64,000 nt of DNA. Origin: CAIKOD01 sp035505975 (GTDB lineage: Archaea; Halobacteriota; Methanomicrobia; Methanomicrobiales; Methanospirillaceae). The DNA is taken from contig DATJQJ010000053.1 in the NCBI GenBank assembly GCA_035505975.1, positions 29,423 to 93,422 of the forward strand. The letters are read 5' to 3'. The translations under genes and the position numbers were made by a program. Shown one piece after another: positions 8,495 through 16,375 of this stretch; position 1 is the stretch's first letter; every line of letters begins with the position of its first letter. Below the pieces are notes generated by a model. That model was not told the DNA's origin, searched no databases, and saw only the letters and a list, made by a program, of their open reading frames with translations.

Positions 8495-9729
8495 CGGCAC
8501 CGGTCAGGATCGCCCAACTCTCCTGCGGCCCGGAATACAGCGGTGTCCAGAAGGAGATCAACGAGGCTGCCAAAGCAGTCGATGCAGAAATTTTCTATCC
8601 TGATATCAATTTAAAAGACATACGAAGGAATTTTGGAAACTTCGGTCTTGACGTAAGGAGCCCTGACCTCAAACTTGCCATTGCCCGTGCCATGGCCCTT
8701 GTCGAAGGGCGGGTCGAAGCTGACGCCGTCTTTATCGCTACCTGTTTCCGTTGTGCCGAAGCAGCAATCGTCCGGAACGAACTCAGGCGGTATATCCACG
8801 AGAATTCGAAACTGCCGGTGGTGAGTTATTCGTTCACCGAACGGACCACGGCAGGGACTCTCCTCACCCGGATGGAAGCCCTCACCACCATCGCCCGGAG
8901 GAGAGCACTGCTTGCGAGAGAAACCCAGGTGGGACTCACCCTCGGGGTAGATTCGGGATCCAGCACCACGAAAGCGGTCGTCATGAAAGACAACGCGATC
9001 GTCGGCACCGGATGGCTCCCGACGACAGGAGTGCTCGAGAGTGCGGAGGCGGTCATAAAACTTGCACTTGAGCAGGCCGGAGTGAAACGTGAGGATGTCC
9101 AGGCCGTTGGCACCACGGGATACGGAAGGTTCTTGGTCGGGGAGAAAATCGGAGCAGACCTTATCCAGGAAGAACTTACCGTGAACTCGAAGGGTGCGGT
9201 CTATCTCGCCGACTGCCAGCACGGCCCGTCAACCGTGATCGACATCGGGGGGATGGACAACAAGGCGATCAGTGTGCAGGACGGTATCCCGGGTACATTC
9301 ACCATGGGCGGCATCTGCGCAGGAGCGAGCGGGAGGTTCCTTGAGATGACCGCAAAACGCCTTGGTGTCGAGATTACGGAACTTGGACCCCTGGCGATGA
9401 AGGGAATGGCTGCCGATGTCCCCATGAACAGTTACTGCATCGTTTTCGGGACACAGAGTCTGGTCAATGCCCTGGCGGCCGGAAGTTCGCGGGAGAACGT
9501 TGCTGCCGCAGCCTGTCATAGCGTCGCCGAACAGGTCTTCGAACAGCAGCTCCAGGAGGTCGATATCAGGGAACCGGTGATCATGGTCGGCGGGACATCG
9601 CTGATCGACGGTCTTGTCTATGCAATGGGGCAGTTGCTGCAGACCGAGATCGTGGTCCCCCACCACTCGCAGTATATCGGGGCGGTCGGTTCGGCATTGC
9701 TGTCGTCGGGGTTCATCAGGGAGTTGTAA
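8491..9729 (+). CDS. mmp15: Methanogenesis marker protein 15, BcrAD/BadFG-type ATPase
   Basis: An activator-type ATPase, related to 2-hydroxyacyl-CoA dehydratase activators, that would couple ATP hydrolysis to low-potential electron transfer for MCR activation. The ASKHA nucleotide-binding core starts about residue 150 with LGVDSGSSTTKAVVM. It continues with GTTGYGR, VIDIGGMDNKAI, the cluster-binding cysteine region GGICAGASGRFLEMTAKRL, and a C-terminal MVGGTSLIDGL. The N-terminal 145 residues are an added domain with cysteines in ATCFRCAEA. At 412 aa it is longer than plain activators. It sits in the middle of the operon with 4-nt (mmp5) and 0-nt (mmp17) junctions. Confidence 0.92.
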   Translation: MTAPVRIAQLSCGPEYSGVQKEINEAAKAVDAEIFYPDINLKDIRRNFGNFGLDVRSPDLKLAIARAMALVEGRVEADAVFIATCFRCAEAAIVRNELRRYIHENSKLPVVSYSFTERTTAGTLLTRMEALTTIARRRALLARETQVGLTLGVDSGSSTTKAVVMKDNAIVGTGWLPTTGVLESAEAVIKLALEQAGVKREDVQAVGTTGYGRFLVGEKIGADLIQEELTVNSKGAVYLADCQHGPSTVIDIGGMDNKAISVQDGIPGTFTMGGICAGASGRFLEMTAKRLGVEITELGPLAMKGMAADVPMNSYCIVFGTQSLVNALAAGSSRENVAAAACHSVAEQVFEQQLQEVDIREPVIMVGGTSLIDGLVYAMGQLLQTEIVVPHHSQYIGAVGSALLSSGFIREL

Positions 9730-10311
9730 ATGGGACCGCTCGATTACTTTGAGGTCGAATGTCCCGAAGTTACCGGGGGAGAGTATTACAAACGCATCGT
9801 TACGACAGTCCTCCTTGACCATGACCTCACCAAGGTCGTCGCAAAGATCCATATCTTCATAGACCCATCGGTACCCTTGTTCATCGCTGTCGGAACAACG
9901 AAAAGGCTTCCCTCACCCGTGAAAGTCAGGGATTTTGCAAACCTGAATATCGAGGAGCACAAGGTGACGATCTCGATCGGGAACGAGGCCTATCTCGCCC
10001 CGTTCCTGAAACTGCTCTGGGAAAAATTCGGGAAGGGACAGGTCGAGCAACCTGACAGGTTCACTATTGTCCTGGCCCTGGAGCGGGCAGAGTCCGAAAA
10101 GCTCGAAGACATGGTCGTTACCGATCCCAGTCTTGCCCTTTATAAGGACCTGATATACGCAATGCAGACCATTGCACCGGAAGGGTTCAAAGTCAGGCGC
10201 CAATATTACGGAAAAGGGAAATTCTACTATATCGCGAGCGAAAATACTCTCGAAGAGGACCTGATGCCTCTGCTCAGGGAGAAATTTGCCCTGATGGGGG
10301 AGGAACTATGA
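9730..10311 (+). CDS. mmp17: Methanogenesis marker protein 17
   Basis: A 193-aa protein of the methanogenesis marker 17 family, starting directly after the mmp15 stop codon and overlapping mmp7 by 4 nt. It has no cysteine-rich motif or membrane segment. The sequence is a mixed alpha/beta soluble protein with a central basic stretch (GTTKRLPSPVKVRDF). It is reported as part of the MCR activation complex; its individual function cannot be read from the sequence. Confidence 0.87.
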   Translation: MGPLDYFEVECPEVTGGEYYKRIVTTVLLDHDLTKVVAKIHIFIDPSVPLFIAVGTTKRLPSPVKVRDFANLNIEEHKVTISIGNEAYLAPFLKLLWEKFGKGQVEQPDRFTIVLALERAESEKLEDMVVTDPSLALYKDLIYAMQTIAPEGFKVRRQYYGKGKFYYIASENTLEEDLMPLLREKFALMGEEL

Positions 10312-11246
10312 CGCTCGTCCCGGTTACTTACAGGGGCGGAGTATACCGGCATGACGAGGTCGTCGACCTCATCGAGGATGTCGGCGGCTACATTATCCAG
10401 AAGCATTTTCTTGCCCAGGAGGTAGTTCTCCAGGCCCTGGTCCCGAAAGACGATATCGAACTGATAAGAAGGGTCGGTAAACCTCTCCTCGGTGATGTGA
10501 CCCCCGCACCCCTTGTCGGTACCGAGATCGCGGTCGTGAGCATGAGCCTCGAGATCCACCACCTCCCCCATGCTTCGTGCGATATTGCAGAATATGTCAG
10601 GAGGAACGGGGCGAAGACCAACATGGTCGGACTGGCAAGGGGATTCGGGAAACGGGTCGCCCAGATGAACGACGAGGAGCGGGACGTCATCAACGAGCAC
10701 GACCTTGCCCTGTTCATGCTCGGTAACTTCGAGGCGTGCATCCAGCACAAATTCCCGGTCTTACGGAGGGGTATCGATGTGCCCATTATCGTCTGCGGTG
10801 GGCCTTCGAAAGAGGCACTGCAGAAGATCATCGATCCTCCCGTCGACGGGTACGTCGGGAATGTCGGCCGGTTCATGCACAGGACCAAGGAATCGGACGA
10901 ACTCGAGAAGCTCGACGAGATCAATACCGAAATTACCCGGGTGCTTGATATCCGCCGGGACGAGATCGCGAAAGACCCGCTCTCGGTATCGCCCGCCCGC
11001 CTCATGGACGTCATCGGGGAACAGGTCCCCGACATCGCCGATGTGACATCTCCGACACCGATTACGGTCCAGATCGCAGGTCTCAGGGTCAAGTTGCCGT
11101 ACGACACGTACGCAACCTTGATCCGTAAATGCGAGATCGAAGGCGGCATTACGATCGGCGACGTCGCCGATGTCAACCCTTCAAGGATGAGAGATTATAT
11201 CCTCATCAGGGTCAGGCCGTTCTCGGAAACGAATATTGTGGTTTGA
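10308..11246 (+). CDS. mmp7: Methanogenesis marker protein 7
   Basis: A 312-aa protein, last gene of the operon. The N-terminal half has the conserved blocks TYRGGVYRHDEVVDLIEDVGG and MSLEIHHLPHASCDIAEYVRRNGAK; the middle has LFMLGNFEACIQ and VPIIVCGGPS; cysteines in these blocks may be cofactor ligands. The C-terminal domain after about residue 210 looks like a separate small alpha/beta domain. Marker 7 proteins form the core of the component A3a complex. The 3' end is only 32 nt from the convergent next gene, and the intervening sequence has no strong oligo-T tract. Confidence 0.9.
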   Translation: MTLVPVTYRGGVYRHDEVVDLIEDVGGYIIQKHFLAQEVVLQALVPKDDIELIRRVGKPLLGDVTPAPLVGTEIAVVSMSLEIHHLPHASCDIAEYVRRNGAKTNMVGLARGFGKRVAQMNDEERDVINEHDLALFMLGNFEACIQHKFPVLRRGIDVPIIVCGGPSKEALQKIIDPPVDGYVGNVGRFMHRTKESDELEKLDEINTEITRVLDIRRDEIAKDPLSVSPARLMDVIGEQVPDIADVTSPTPITVQIAGLRVKLPYDTYATLIRKCEIEGGITIGDVADVNPSRMRDYILIRVRPFSETNIVV

Positions 11247-11278
11247 CTGGAGCAACAGCCCTTAATTCCGGGAGACCA

Positions 11279-11746
11279 TCATATCCTGAAACTTTTCTCT
11301 TTCTCGAGCTTCGCGGTACGTACAAGATCCGTTATCTCAGAAGGCAGGCGGTTATTTTGCCATGCTTTCTCGACGTCGACCGATTTCCCGGCATTTTTCA
11401 CGGCTTTCAAGGCATGCGAAGCAGCTCCCAGCGAATGGTCAGCCATATGAGCAGTTGCAACGGCATGCCCTGCGGATCTGGCTACAGCAGTCGTCACCGG
11501 GTTAGACGATGCTCTTGCCGCCGCATGGGCATCCACCGATGCCTTCATCGCATCACCGGTTGTTGCCCTGCCCATTTCCCATTCTTCTGCGATTAATAAT
11601 GCCTGCGTCACGCGGCTGTCTACCGTCCCTTCAATGAACGGTATGACATGGCCTGCACATTCCCGTGCCCACCTGACCAGCAGGCGGTGATGATCTTCCG
11701 AAAGCTCTCCACCCCGGTGAACGGCCACAAATCGTTTGTCACGCAT
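11279..11746 (-). CDS. Putative immunity-protein-like domain protein
   Basis: A 155-aa soluble protein. The N-terminal RFVAVHRGGELSEDHHRLLVRWA and the alanine-rich helical section (VDAHAAARASSNPVTTAVARSAGHAVATAHMADHSLGAA) match the small helical family annotated as putative immunity protein in many bacterial genomes. In bacteria such genes often accompany polymorphic toxins; here no toxin gene is adjacent, so it may be an orphan or have another role. GATATAGG at about 11774-11781 (minus strand) is a plausible TATA box. I am confident it is a real gene, less so of the function. Confidence 0.6.
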   Translation of the reverse strand: MRDKRFVAVHRGGELSEDHHRLLVRWARECAGHVIPFIEGTVDSRVTQALLIAEEWEMGRATTGDAMKASVDAHAAARASSNPVTTAVARSAGHAVATAHMADHSLGAASHALKAVKNAGKSVDVEKAWQNNRLPSEITDLVRTAKLEKEKSFRI

Positions 11747-11910
11747 TGTTCACAGACCCCATGATTTCCTATATCGGCACCCTGGCCTCCACGTGGTACT
11801 GGATTTTTCGGGATCTGGTATAGAGTCCCGGGAGCTCATGTCGACCGGTAATTGTGTGACAATGACATAACAGAAAAAAGATATGAAGACCTGTCGCCAG
11901 TACAACGTCA

Positions 11911-12828
11911 CTATTCCTCCTTCCTCACGATTTCATCCAGGGAATCGATTACCGGGCGAAGGGAGTCCGGTATTGCCAGTTCGATCGCCTGTATTTTATG
12001 GCCCCTGAATTCGATCACATAGGAGAACAGATCGGCCCCGGCCCCGATTTTGAACATCGGGAGATCTTCCTGGTTCACCAAATCGAAACCGGTCGACCCG
12101 AACAGTGAGACGAGGCCGGCTTTTTCAGAAGGGGTGATGGTGAATGTCCTGCCGCCATTCCTGGTATTAACGATGGCAGTCCGGTTTTCGTATATCGTGA
12201 GCTTGTCGTCAAACCCGGCAATCCCTCCTGATCGTTCGTAATGGACAAAAACACCCTGGCCGGCCCGACCGTCCCGGGAAATGGGGTACATATCGATAAT
12301 CGAAACAATTGTCCCCCACATATGGAACGACGCCATGTCGGGATCTGTTTTTGCGGTGAACCTCACCCGCATGCCGTCCTGTGCGTATTCTTTCGGGAGG
12401 TTGAGCGGGTCGTATTGTTTCCCGTCATCAGAAACGATGCCAAAGAACCCGCCTTCCATGGGAAGCCAGGTGACCGTCCCGGTGGCAGAAAAACCTGTTC
12501 CTGCGGGAGGAGCCCAGGGCGCTATCAGGGGCGTCTGCCACCTTGTTAAATTCTGAAAAATCGATGTTCCTGTATCGTACAGGGTAAAATGGAATCCGCT
12601 GTTATTCGCAACCCATCCGGACCTGATTACAGCCTGTTGCTGCTGAAGGATGTGCAAAACCGGATGATAAGGGAAATCAACGCTGTTGGCATCTCCGGCC
12701 TGTCCCCTGATAAGGTCAGCCTGACTGACCTGACCGGTCCCCGCAACCGTAACTGCCGATGCGAAGCTGCATGAAAAAATAAATCCACAAATTACTGCGG
12801 CGAGTATAAGCGACCGTGTCGTCGTCAT
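11911..12828 (-). CDS. Secreted protein of unknown function
   Basis: A 305-aa protein with a clear signal peptide: TTR, then the hydrophobic core SLILAAVICGFIFSCSFASA, with probable cleavage after SFASA (about residues 20-25). The mature part is beta-rich with aromatic residues and no transmembrane segment. It includes ITPSEKAGLVSLFGSTGFDLVNQEDLP and a C-terminal segment, YVIEFRGHKIQAIELAIPDSLRP, reminiscent of small secreted proteins that measure a residue pair under an ITPSE-like motif. I recognise no named family. It shares a TATA element with the divergent small gene at 12899. Confidence 0.7.
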   Translation of the reverse strand: MTTTRSLILAAVICGFIFSCSFASAVTVAGTGQVSQADLIRGQAGDANSVDFPYHPVLHILQQQQAVIRSGWVANNSGFHFTLYDTGTSIFQNLTRWQTPLIAPWAPPAGTGFSATGTVTWLPMEGGFFGIVSDDGKQYDPLNLPKEYAQDGMRVRFTAKTDPDMASFHMWGTIVSIIDMYPISRDGRAGQGVFVHYERSGGIAGFDDKLTIYENRTAIVNTRNGGRTFTITPSEKAGLVSLFGSTGFDLVNQEDLPMFKIGAGADLFSYVIEFRGHKIQAIELAIPDSLRPVIDSLDEIVRKEE

Positions 12829-12861
12829 CGTATTCTTGAGGTAAATTCATCCGCTTATTAC

Positions 12862-12871
12862 TATATATTTA
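12862..12871. promoter_or_regulatory. Symmetrical TATA element serving divergent genes
   Basis: TATATATTTA at 12862-12871 reads as a TATA box on both strands. On the plus strand, initiation 22-26 nt downstream falls at about 12892, just before an ATG at 12899. On the minus strand it falls at about 12840, just before the secreted-protein ATG at 12828. Only one AT-rich element of this type is present between the two genes. Confidence 0.5.
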
Positions 12872-12898
12872 ACGAACCGGCCACATTATTCGGGATTT

Positions 12899-13039
12899 AT
12901 GACGCTAAAAGAAGCAGGTGTTCGTATCCTGATTGGCGATGGCAGCTTTGAATCCCTTCGCGGCCCTTCCTCTGTTGCACTCCCACTTGGATCACATCAT
13001 TATCCCTCCGAAGTTATTACAACTTTTCCCGATGATTAA
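12899..13039 (+). CDS. Small 46-aa hypothetical protein upstream of the AhpD-like gene
   Basis: ATG 12899 to TAA 13037-13039 encodes 46 residues beginning MTLKEAGVRILIGDG and ending VITTFPDD. It starts a few nt after the predicted transcription start, so it could be translated from a nearly leaderless mRNA. Its stop is 17 nt before the AhpD-like ATG. No ribosome binding site and no family is recognised. It could be a genuine small protein, a leader peptide, or a chance frame. Confidence 0.35.
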   Translation: MTLKEAGVRILIGDGSFESLRGPSSVALPLGSHHYPSEVITTFPDD

Positions 13040-13056
13040 GTTCTCAGGAATGATTT

Positions 13057-13497
13057 ATGTCCGAATTTGAAGATCTTCTCAGGGGAATCGTTGCAAGAGG
13101 AACAGAGGAAACCTCACACGAATGGCTGGATGATGTGGAACAGGAGTACGGGCGGACACCGCTGATATTCAAGAGGATGTCGGAACGTCCTGAAGTGCTT
13201 ATCTCCCATCTTCTCTACAAGGGGACCGTCACCCAGATGAGTGGCCTCGACCCGAAATATGTGGAGCTCATCAGCATGGCTGTCGGTGCGGCACTCCGCT
13301 GCCAGCATTGTACCGGGTATCACATGCAGGCTGCGATGAAGAAAGGGGCCACCCGGGAGGAGATCCTCGAAGTAATCCTGATCGCCGGGCTTATTTCGAA
13401 TTCATCGGTCCTTGCCAACGCATACCGTATCATCGATGAAAAGATGGCGGCATGCATACCATGCGTCAACGAAGGGATGGATGTGCCGCCGTCCTGA
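13057..13497 (+). CDS. Carboxymuconolactone decarboxylase / AhpD-like protein
   Basis: A 146-aa helical protein of the CMD/AhpD family. The redox motif CQHCTGYHM (Cys82, Cys85, His89) is the CxxCxxxH signature of AhpD-type alkylhydroperoxidases, which reduce peroxides with a thiol pair and form multimers. The motif is followed by AAMKKGATREEILEVILIAGLI, the usual family helix. A role in peroxide or disulfide chemistry is inferred from family. It is preceded by AGGAATGATT and possibly cotranscribed with the 46-aa gene. Confidence 0.85.
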   Translation: MSEFEDLLRGIVARGTEETSHEWLDDVEQEYGRTPLIFKRMSERPEVLISHLLYKGTVTQMSGLDPKYVELISMAVGAALRCQHCTGYHMQAAMKKGATREEILEVILIAGLISNSSVLANAYRIIDEKMAACIPCVNEGMDVPPS

Positions 13498-13749
13498 ACC
13501 GGCCCCGGGAAATCCATATTTTTACTTTCTTGTTGTTTCACTGGAAGTTCGATTCAGGCTTCCCGCATATAAGATGACTCGTGGTTGCGAAATTATCGCG
13601 TCTCTGCTATTTTCCGGCCGGTCGAACCGCCGTCCGGGGCGCCCTTCGGGGGCGGCGGCGCCTGTCATGTTTCGGGAGTCCGGGACACAGCCCATTCATA
13701 AAAGCAGCAATCGCAGCAGGTTTCGATATCGTGGTGTCCGATGACCAGG

Positions 13750-15678
13750 TTACTCCTGGTGTTTTTTCCCTGGATCACGGTTGTTTTTCCCGGCGTTTTT
13801 TCTGCTTTTATCAGGCGCCCTCAGCATTCCTGCGTTACCTCTCAATCCCGGGTTCTTTCCGGACTTATCAGTCGTTTTAAGGGTCTTTGGAAGCGATACG
13901 CCCCCGTGACCGATCATCTCTTTGATCAGGTCCGGCCGCCCCGCAGCCCTCAGTCCTTCCATCACGAGTTCCCTGTTGCCCTGGTCCCGGAACCTGAGGA
14001 GGGCCCGCTGAACCAGCTTTTCTCTTCCTTTGGGCACGTAGACAGGTTCAAGGGTGAACGGGTCGAGCCCGGTATGATACATGCACGTCGATACACTCAT
14101 CGGCGTCGGCGTAAAGTCCTGGACCTGTTCGGTGTACAGGTCATGGTCCCTGATGTACAGCGCGAGCTCGACCATGTCTTTCATGGTACACCCCGGGTGT
14201 CCGGACATAAAATAGGGAAGGATATACTGTTTTTTGCCGTCAGTCTCAGAAAATTTCCTGAAACTGGTTAAAAAGCGTTCAAATACCTCCACTGAGGGCT
14301 TATTCATAATCCGGGTCACATGGCGGACGATGTGTTCGGGGGCGACCTTCAGGTGGCCTGATGTGTGCCTGCCGACGACTTCCTCCAGGTAGGACGTTTG
14401 TTCTTTTTCGATGAGGTCGTACCGTATCCCCGAGCTGATAAACACTCGTTTGACACCGGGAATTTCCGTGACCGCCTGTAGCATGGCAACCTGCACTTCG
14501 TGAGCCGTTTTATAGGATGGACAACCGGTACAGTTCCTGTCTGTACACGCACCGTCTTTATCCCACGCCCGGCAGGAGGCCATAAACATATTCGCCGTCG
14601 GGCCACCGATATCCTGGATTATTCCCCTGAACCCGGACATTTTGGCGAGCCGTCCTGCCTCCCTGACAACCGACGCAATACTGCGGCTCTGGATGATCCG
14701 TCCCTGGTGATGGGTCAGGGCACAGAAACTGCAGGCGCCGGAACACCCGCGGTGACTCGTAATCGAGAACCTGACCGGGTCCAGGGCAGGGACCGGCTCC
14801 CGGTACGACGGATGGGGCTCGCGGCGAAACGGTAACTCGTATATCCTGTCCATTTCCTCGGTGGAGAGCGGCTTTGCAGGAGGGTTCTGGATGATAATGG
14901 TCTTCGGATGGGCCTGTGCCACGGCACATCCCCTTACCGGGTCCTGTTCCCGGTAATGGGCAGCGAATGCCCTCGCGTATGCCGTCCGGTCCCTGGAAAC
15001 ATCATCGAATGAAGGGATGAGGACGATCTCCTCGTGAATTCCCGATCGCCATTCGGCCAGGGGCATCTTGTACGACGTCCCTGCTATGTCCCGGATCGAT
15101 CCGATCGCCTCGCCATTCGAGAGCCGGCGTGCGATCTCCAGGAGCTGGCGTTCCGCCATACCGAATACGAGAAGATCGGCAGGGGCATCGGCAAGGACCG
15201 ACCGCCGTACGCTGTCGGACCAGTAGTCGTAGTGGGCAAACCTCCTGAGGCTCGCCTCTATCCCGGCAATAATTATCGGGATTCCGGGAAAATTCGAATG
15301 GATTATGTCGGTATAGACGAGGAGTGCCCTGTCGGGCCTCCCGGGTTTTCCCCCGGGCCCGTAAACGTCTTCCTTCCTCCGTTTCAATGCCGGAGTAAGG
15401 TTATTTACCATCGAATCGACGTTTCCGGAGGATATGGCAAAAAATAACCTGGGTTTGCCGAGCTTCCTGAATTCTTCAGGATTTTTCCAGTCCGGTCTTG
15501 CGATCACGCCGACAGAATACCCGGCATCCCAGAGGACTCGGCCTATCAGGGCCGTTCCAAACGACGGGTGATCGACATAGGCGTCGCCGGTGACGAGGAT
15601 GATATCGAACTGTCCGACACCAAGCTCCGCTCCTTCTGTTTCAGTCATTGGCAGGAACATCGGCTGTTGTGGTTGCAT
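13750..15678 (-). CDS. YgiQ family radical SAM protein
   Basis: A 642-aa radical SAM protein. The N-terminal region is the YgiQ-specific domain (FDIILVTGDAYVDHPSFG, then SSGNVDSMVNNLTP). The [4Fe-4S]-SAM site CSGACSFC lies about residue 325-332 inside TSHRGCSGACSFCALTHHQGR. After it come CTDRNCTGC and HLKVAPEH. The reaction of this widespread family is not established. The last 45 residues form a basic, repetitive tail (DKSGKNPG, DKSRKNAG, RDPGKK) beyond the family domain. The 51-nt gap to the PPC gene upstream, on the same strand, allows cotranscription. Confidence 0.9.
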   Translation of the reverse strand: MQPQQPMFLPMTETEGAELGVGQFDIILVTGDAYVDHPSFGTALIGRVLWDAGYSVGVIARPDWKNPEEFRKLGKPRLFFAISSGNVDSMVNNLTPALKRRKEDVYGPGGKPGRPDRALLVYTDIIHSNFPGIPIIIAGIEASLRRFAHYDYWSDSVRRSVLADAPADLLVFGMAERQLLEIARRLSNGEAIGSIRDIAGTSYKMPLAEWRSGIHEEIVLIPSFDDVSRDRTAYARAFAAHYREQDPVRGCAVAQAHPKTIIIQNPPAKPLSTEEMDRIYELPFRREPHPSYREPVPALDPVRFSITSHRGCSGACSFCALTHHQGRIIQSRSIASVVREAGRLAKMSGFRGIIQDIGGPTANMFMASCRAWDKDGACTDRNCTGCPSYKTAHEVQVAMLQAVTEIPGVKRVFISSGIRYDLIEKEQTSYLEEVVGRHTSGHLKVAPEHIVRHVTRIMNKPSVEVFERFLTSFRKFSETDGKKQYILPYFMSGHPGCTMKDMVELALYIRDHDLYTEQVQDFTPTPMSVSTCMYHTGLDPFTLEPVYVPKGREKLVQRALLRFRDQGNRELVMEGLRAAGRPDLIKEMIGHGGVSLPKTLKTTDKSGKNPGLRGNAGMLRAPDKSRKNAGKNNRDPGKKHQE

Positions 15679-15729
15679 GGTGTCCGGTTACGGGTCAGTT
15701 CTCTGAGTATTACCCTTATCGTGAAGTTT

Positions 15730-16185
15730 TCACAAATGCCTGGAGCCTTCTGGCATGACCGGCAGGACAAGTCCGGTTACCGGGTCCTGTTCCATATGCA
15801 TTTCGATGCCGGTGATCTCAGTAATGACTGCCTCAACGATGATGTATGTCGTGATCGTTCCCCGAAGACATCCGGTAAGGACCTGGTTGCCCCTGCCGAT
15901 CGAGGCGTGGAGGTGCAGGCGGGGACCGTCCTCTCCCGGCGTTATGGTAGCCATGCCCACTACTTCCCACCCCCCGGAAAATGACTCAAAATGAGGATCT
16001 GGTGGGAGGACGGGCTTTTCGGGGCCTGTCACGATCTCTCCCGATAACAATGCCCCGATAAACCTGATATACCCGCAGTTTATCCCATGTCCGATGATGA
16101 ATTCATGGAGAGTCCCGACCAGATCCTCTCCGTGGTCGATCCTCAGGAGAAAAATTCTTCCCGGTTTTCCTTCTGCGTATTGCAT
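15730..16185 (-). CDS. PPC/DUF296 domain protein
   Basis: A 151-aa protein consisting of one PPC (plant and prokaryote conserved, DUF296) domain. The histidine pattern HLHASIGRGN and GYIRFIGAL are typical; the histidines may bind metal in the trimeric fold. Archaeal members are sometimes called DNA-binding because of the AT-hook fusions in plants, but no AT-hook is present here. The length fits a single domain. Function unknown. Confidence 0.85.
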   Translation of the reverse strand: MQYAEGKPGRIFLLRIDHGEDLVGTLHEFIIGHGINCGYIRFIGALLSGEIVTGPEKPVLPPDPHFESFSGGWEVVGMATITPGEDGPRLHLHASIGRGNQVLTGCLRGTITTYIIVEAVITEITGIEMHMEQDPVTGLVLPVMPEGSRHL

Positions 16186-16375
16186 GAACGATCTGATCAG
16201 AACGTGTGTACCGGCCTGTCATAAACCAATCTCAGCGGGCATCCTGTCCCGGAACAGTAGGATAGAAAAGCCCGCAGCTCTGGAGGAGGTTTCATAATTC
16301 GGGATCCGGTCAACCGGAATCAGGGTGTTTCTTAATACCCCAATGTGTGGCATCCAAAAAATGACAGTTTTGGCA

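Noticed and set aside
13620..13665. GC-rich inverted repeat resembling the dispersed repeat
   Set aside because: It has strong hairpin potential but lacks the GACGCTCC, GGTTGCGATAGGGACTG and CTGTCAA blocks, so it was not counted as an eighth copy.
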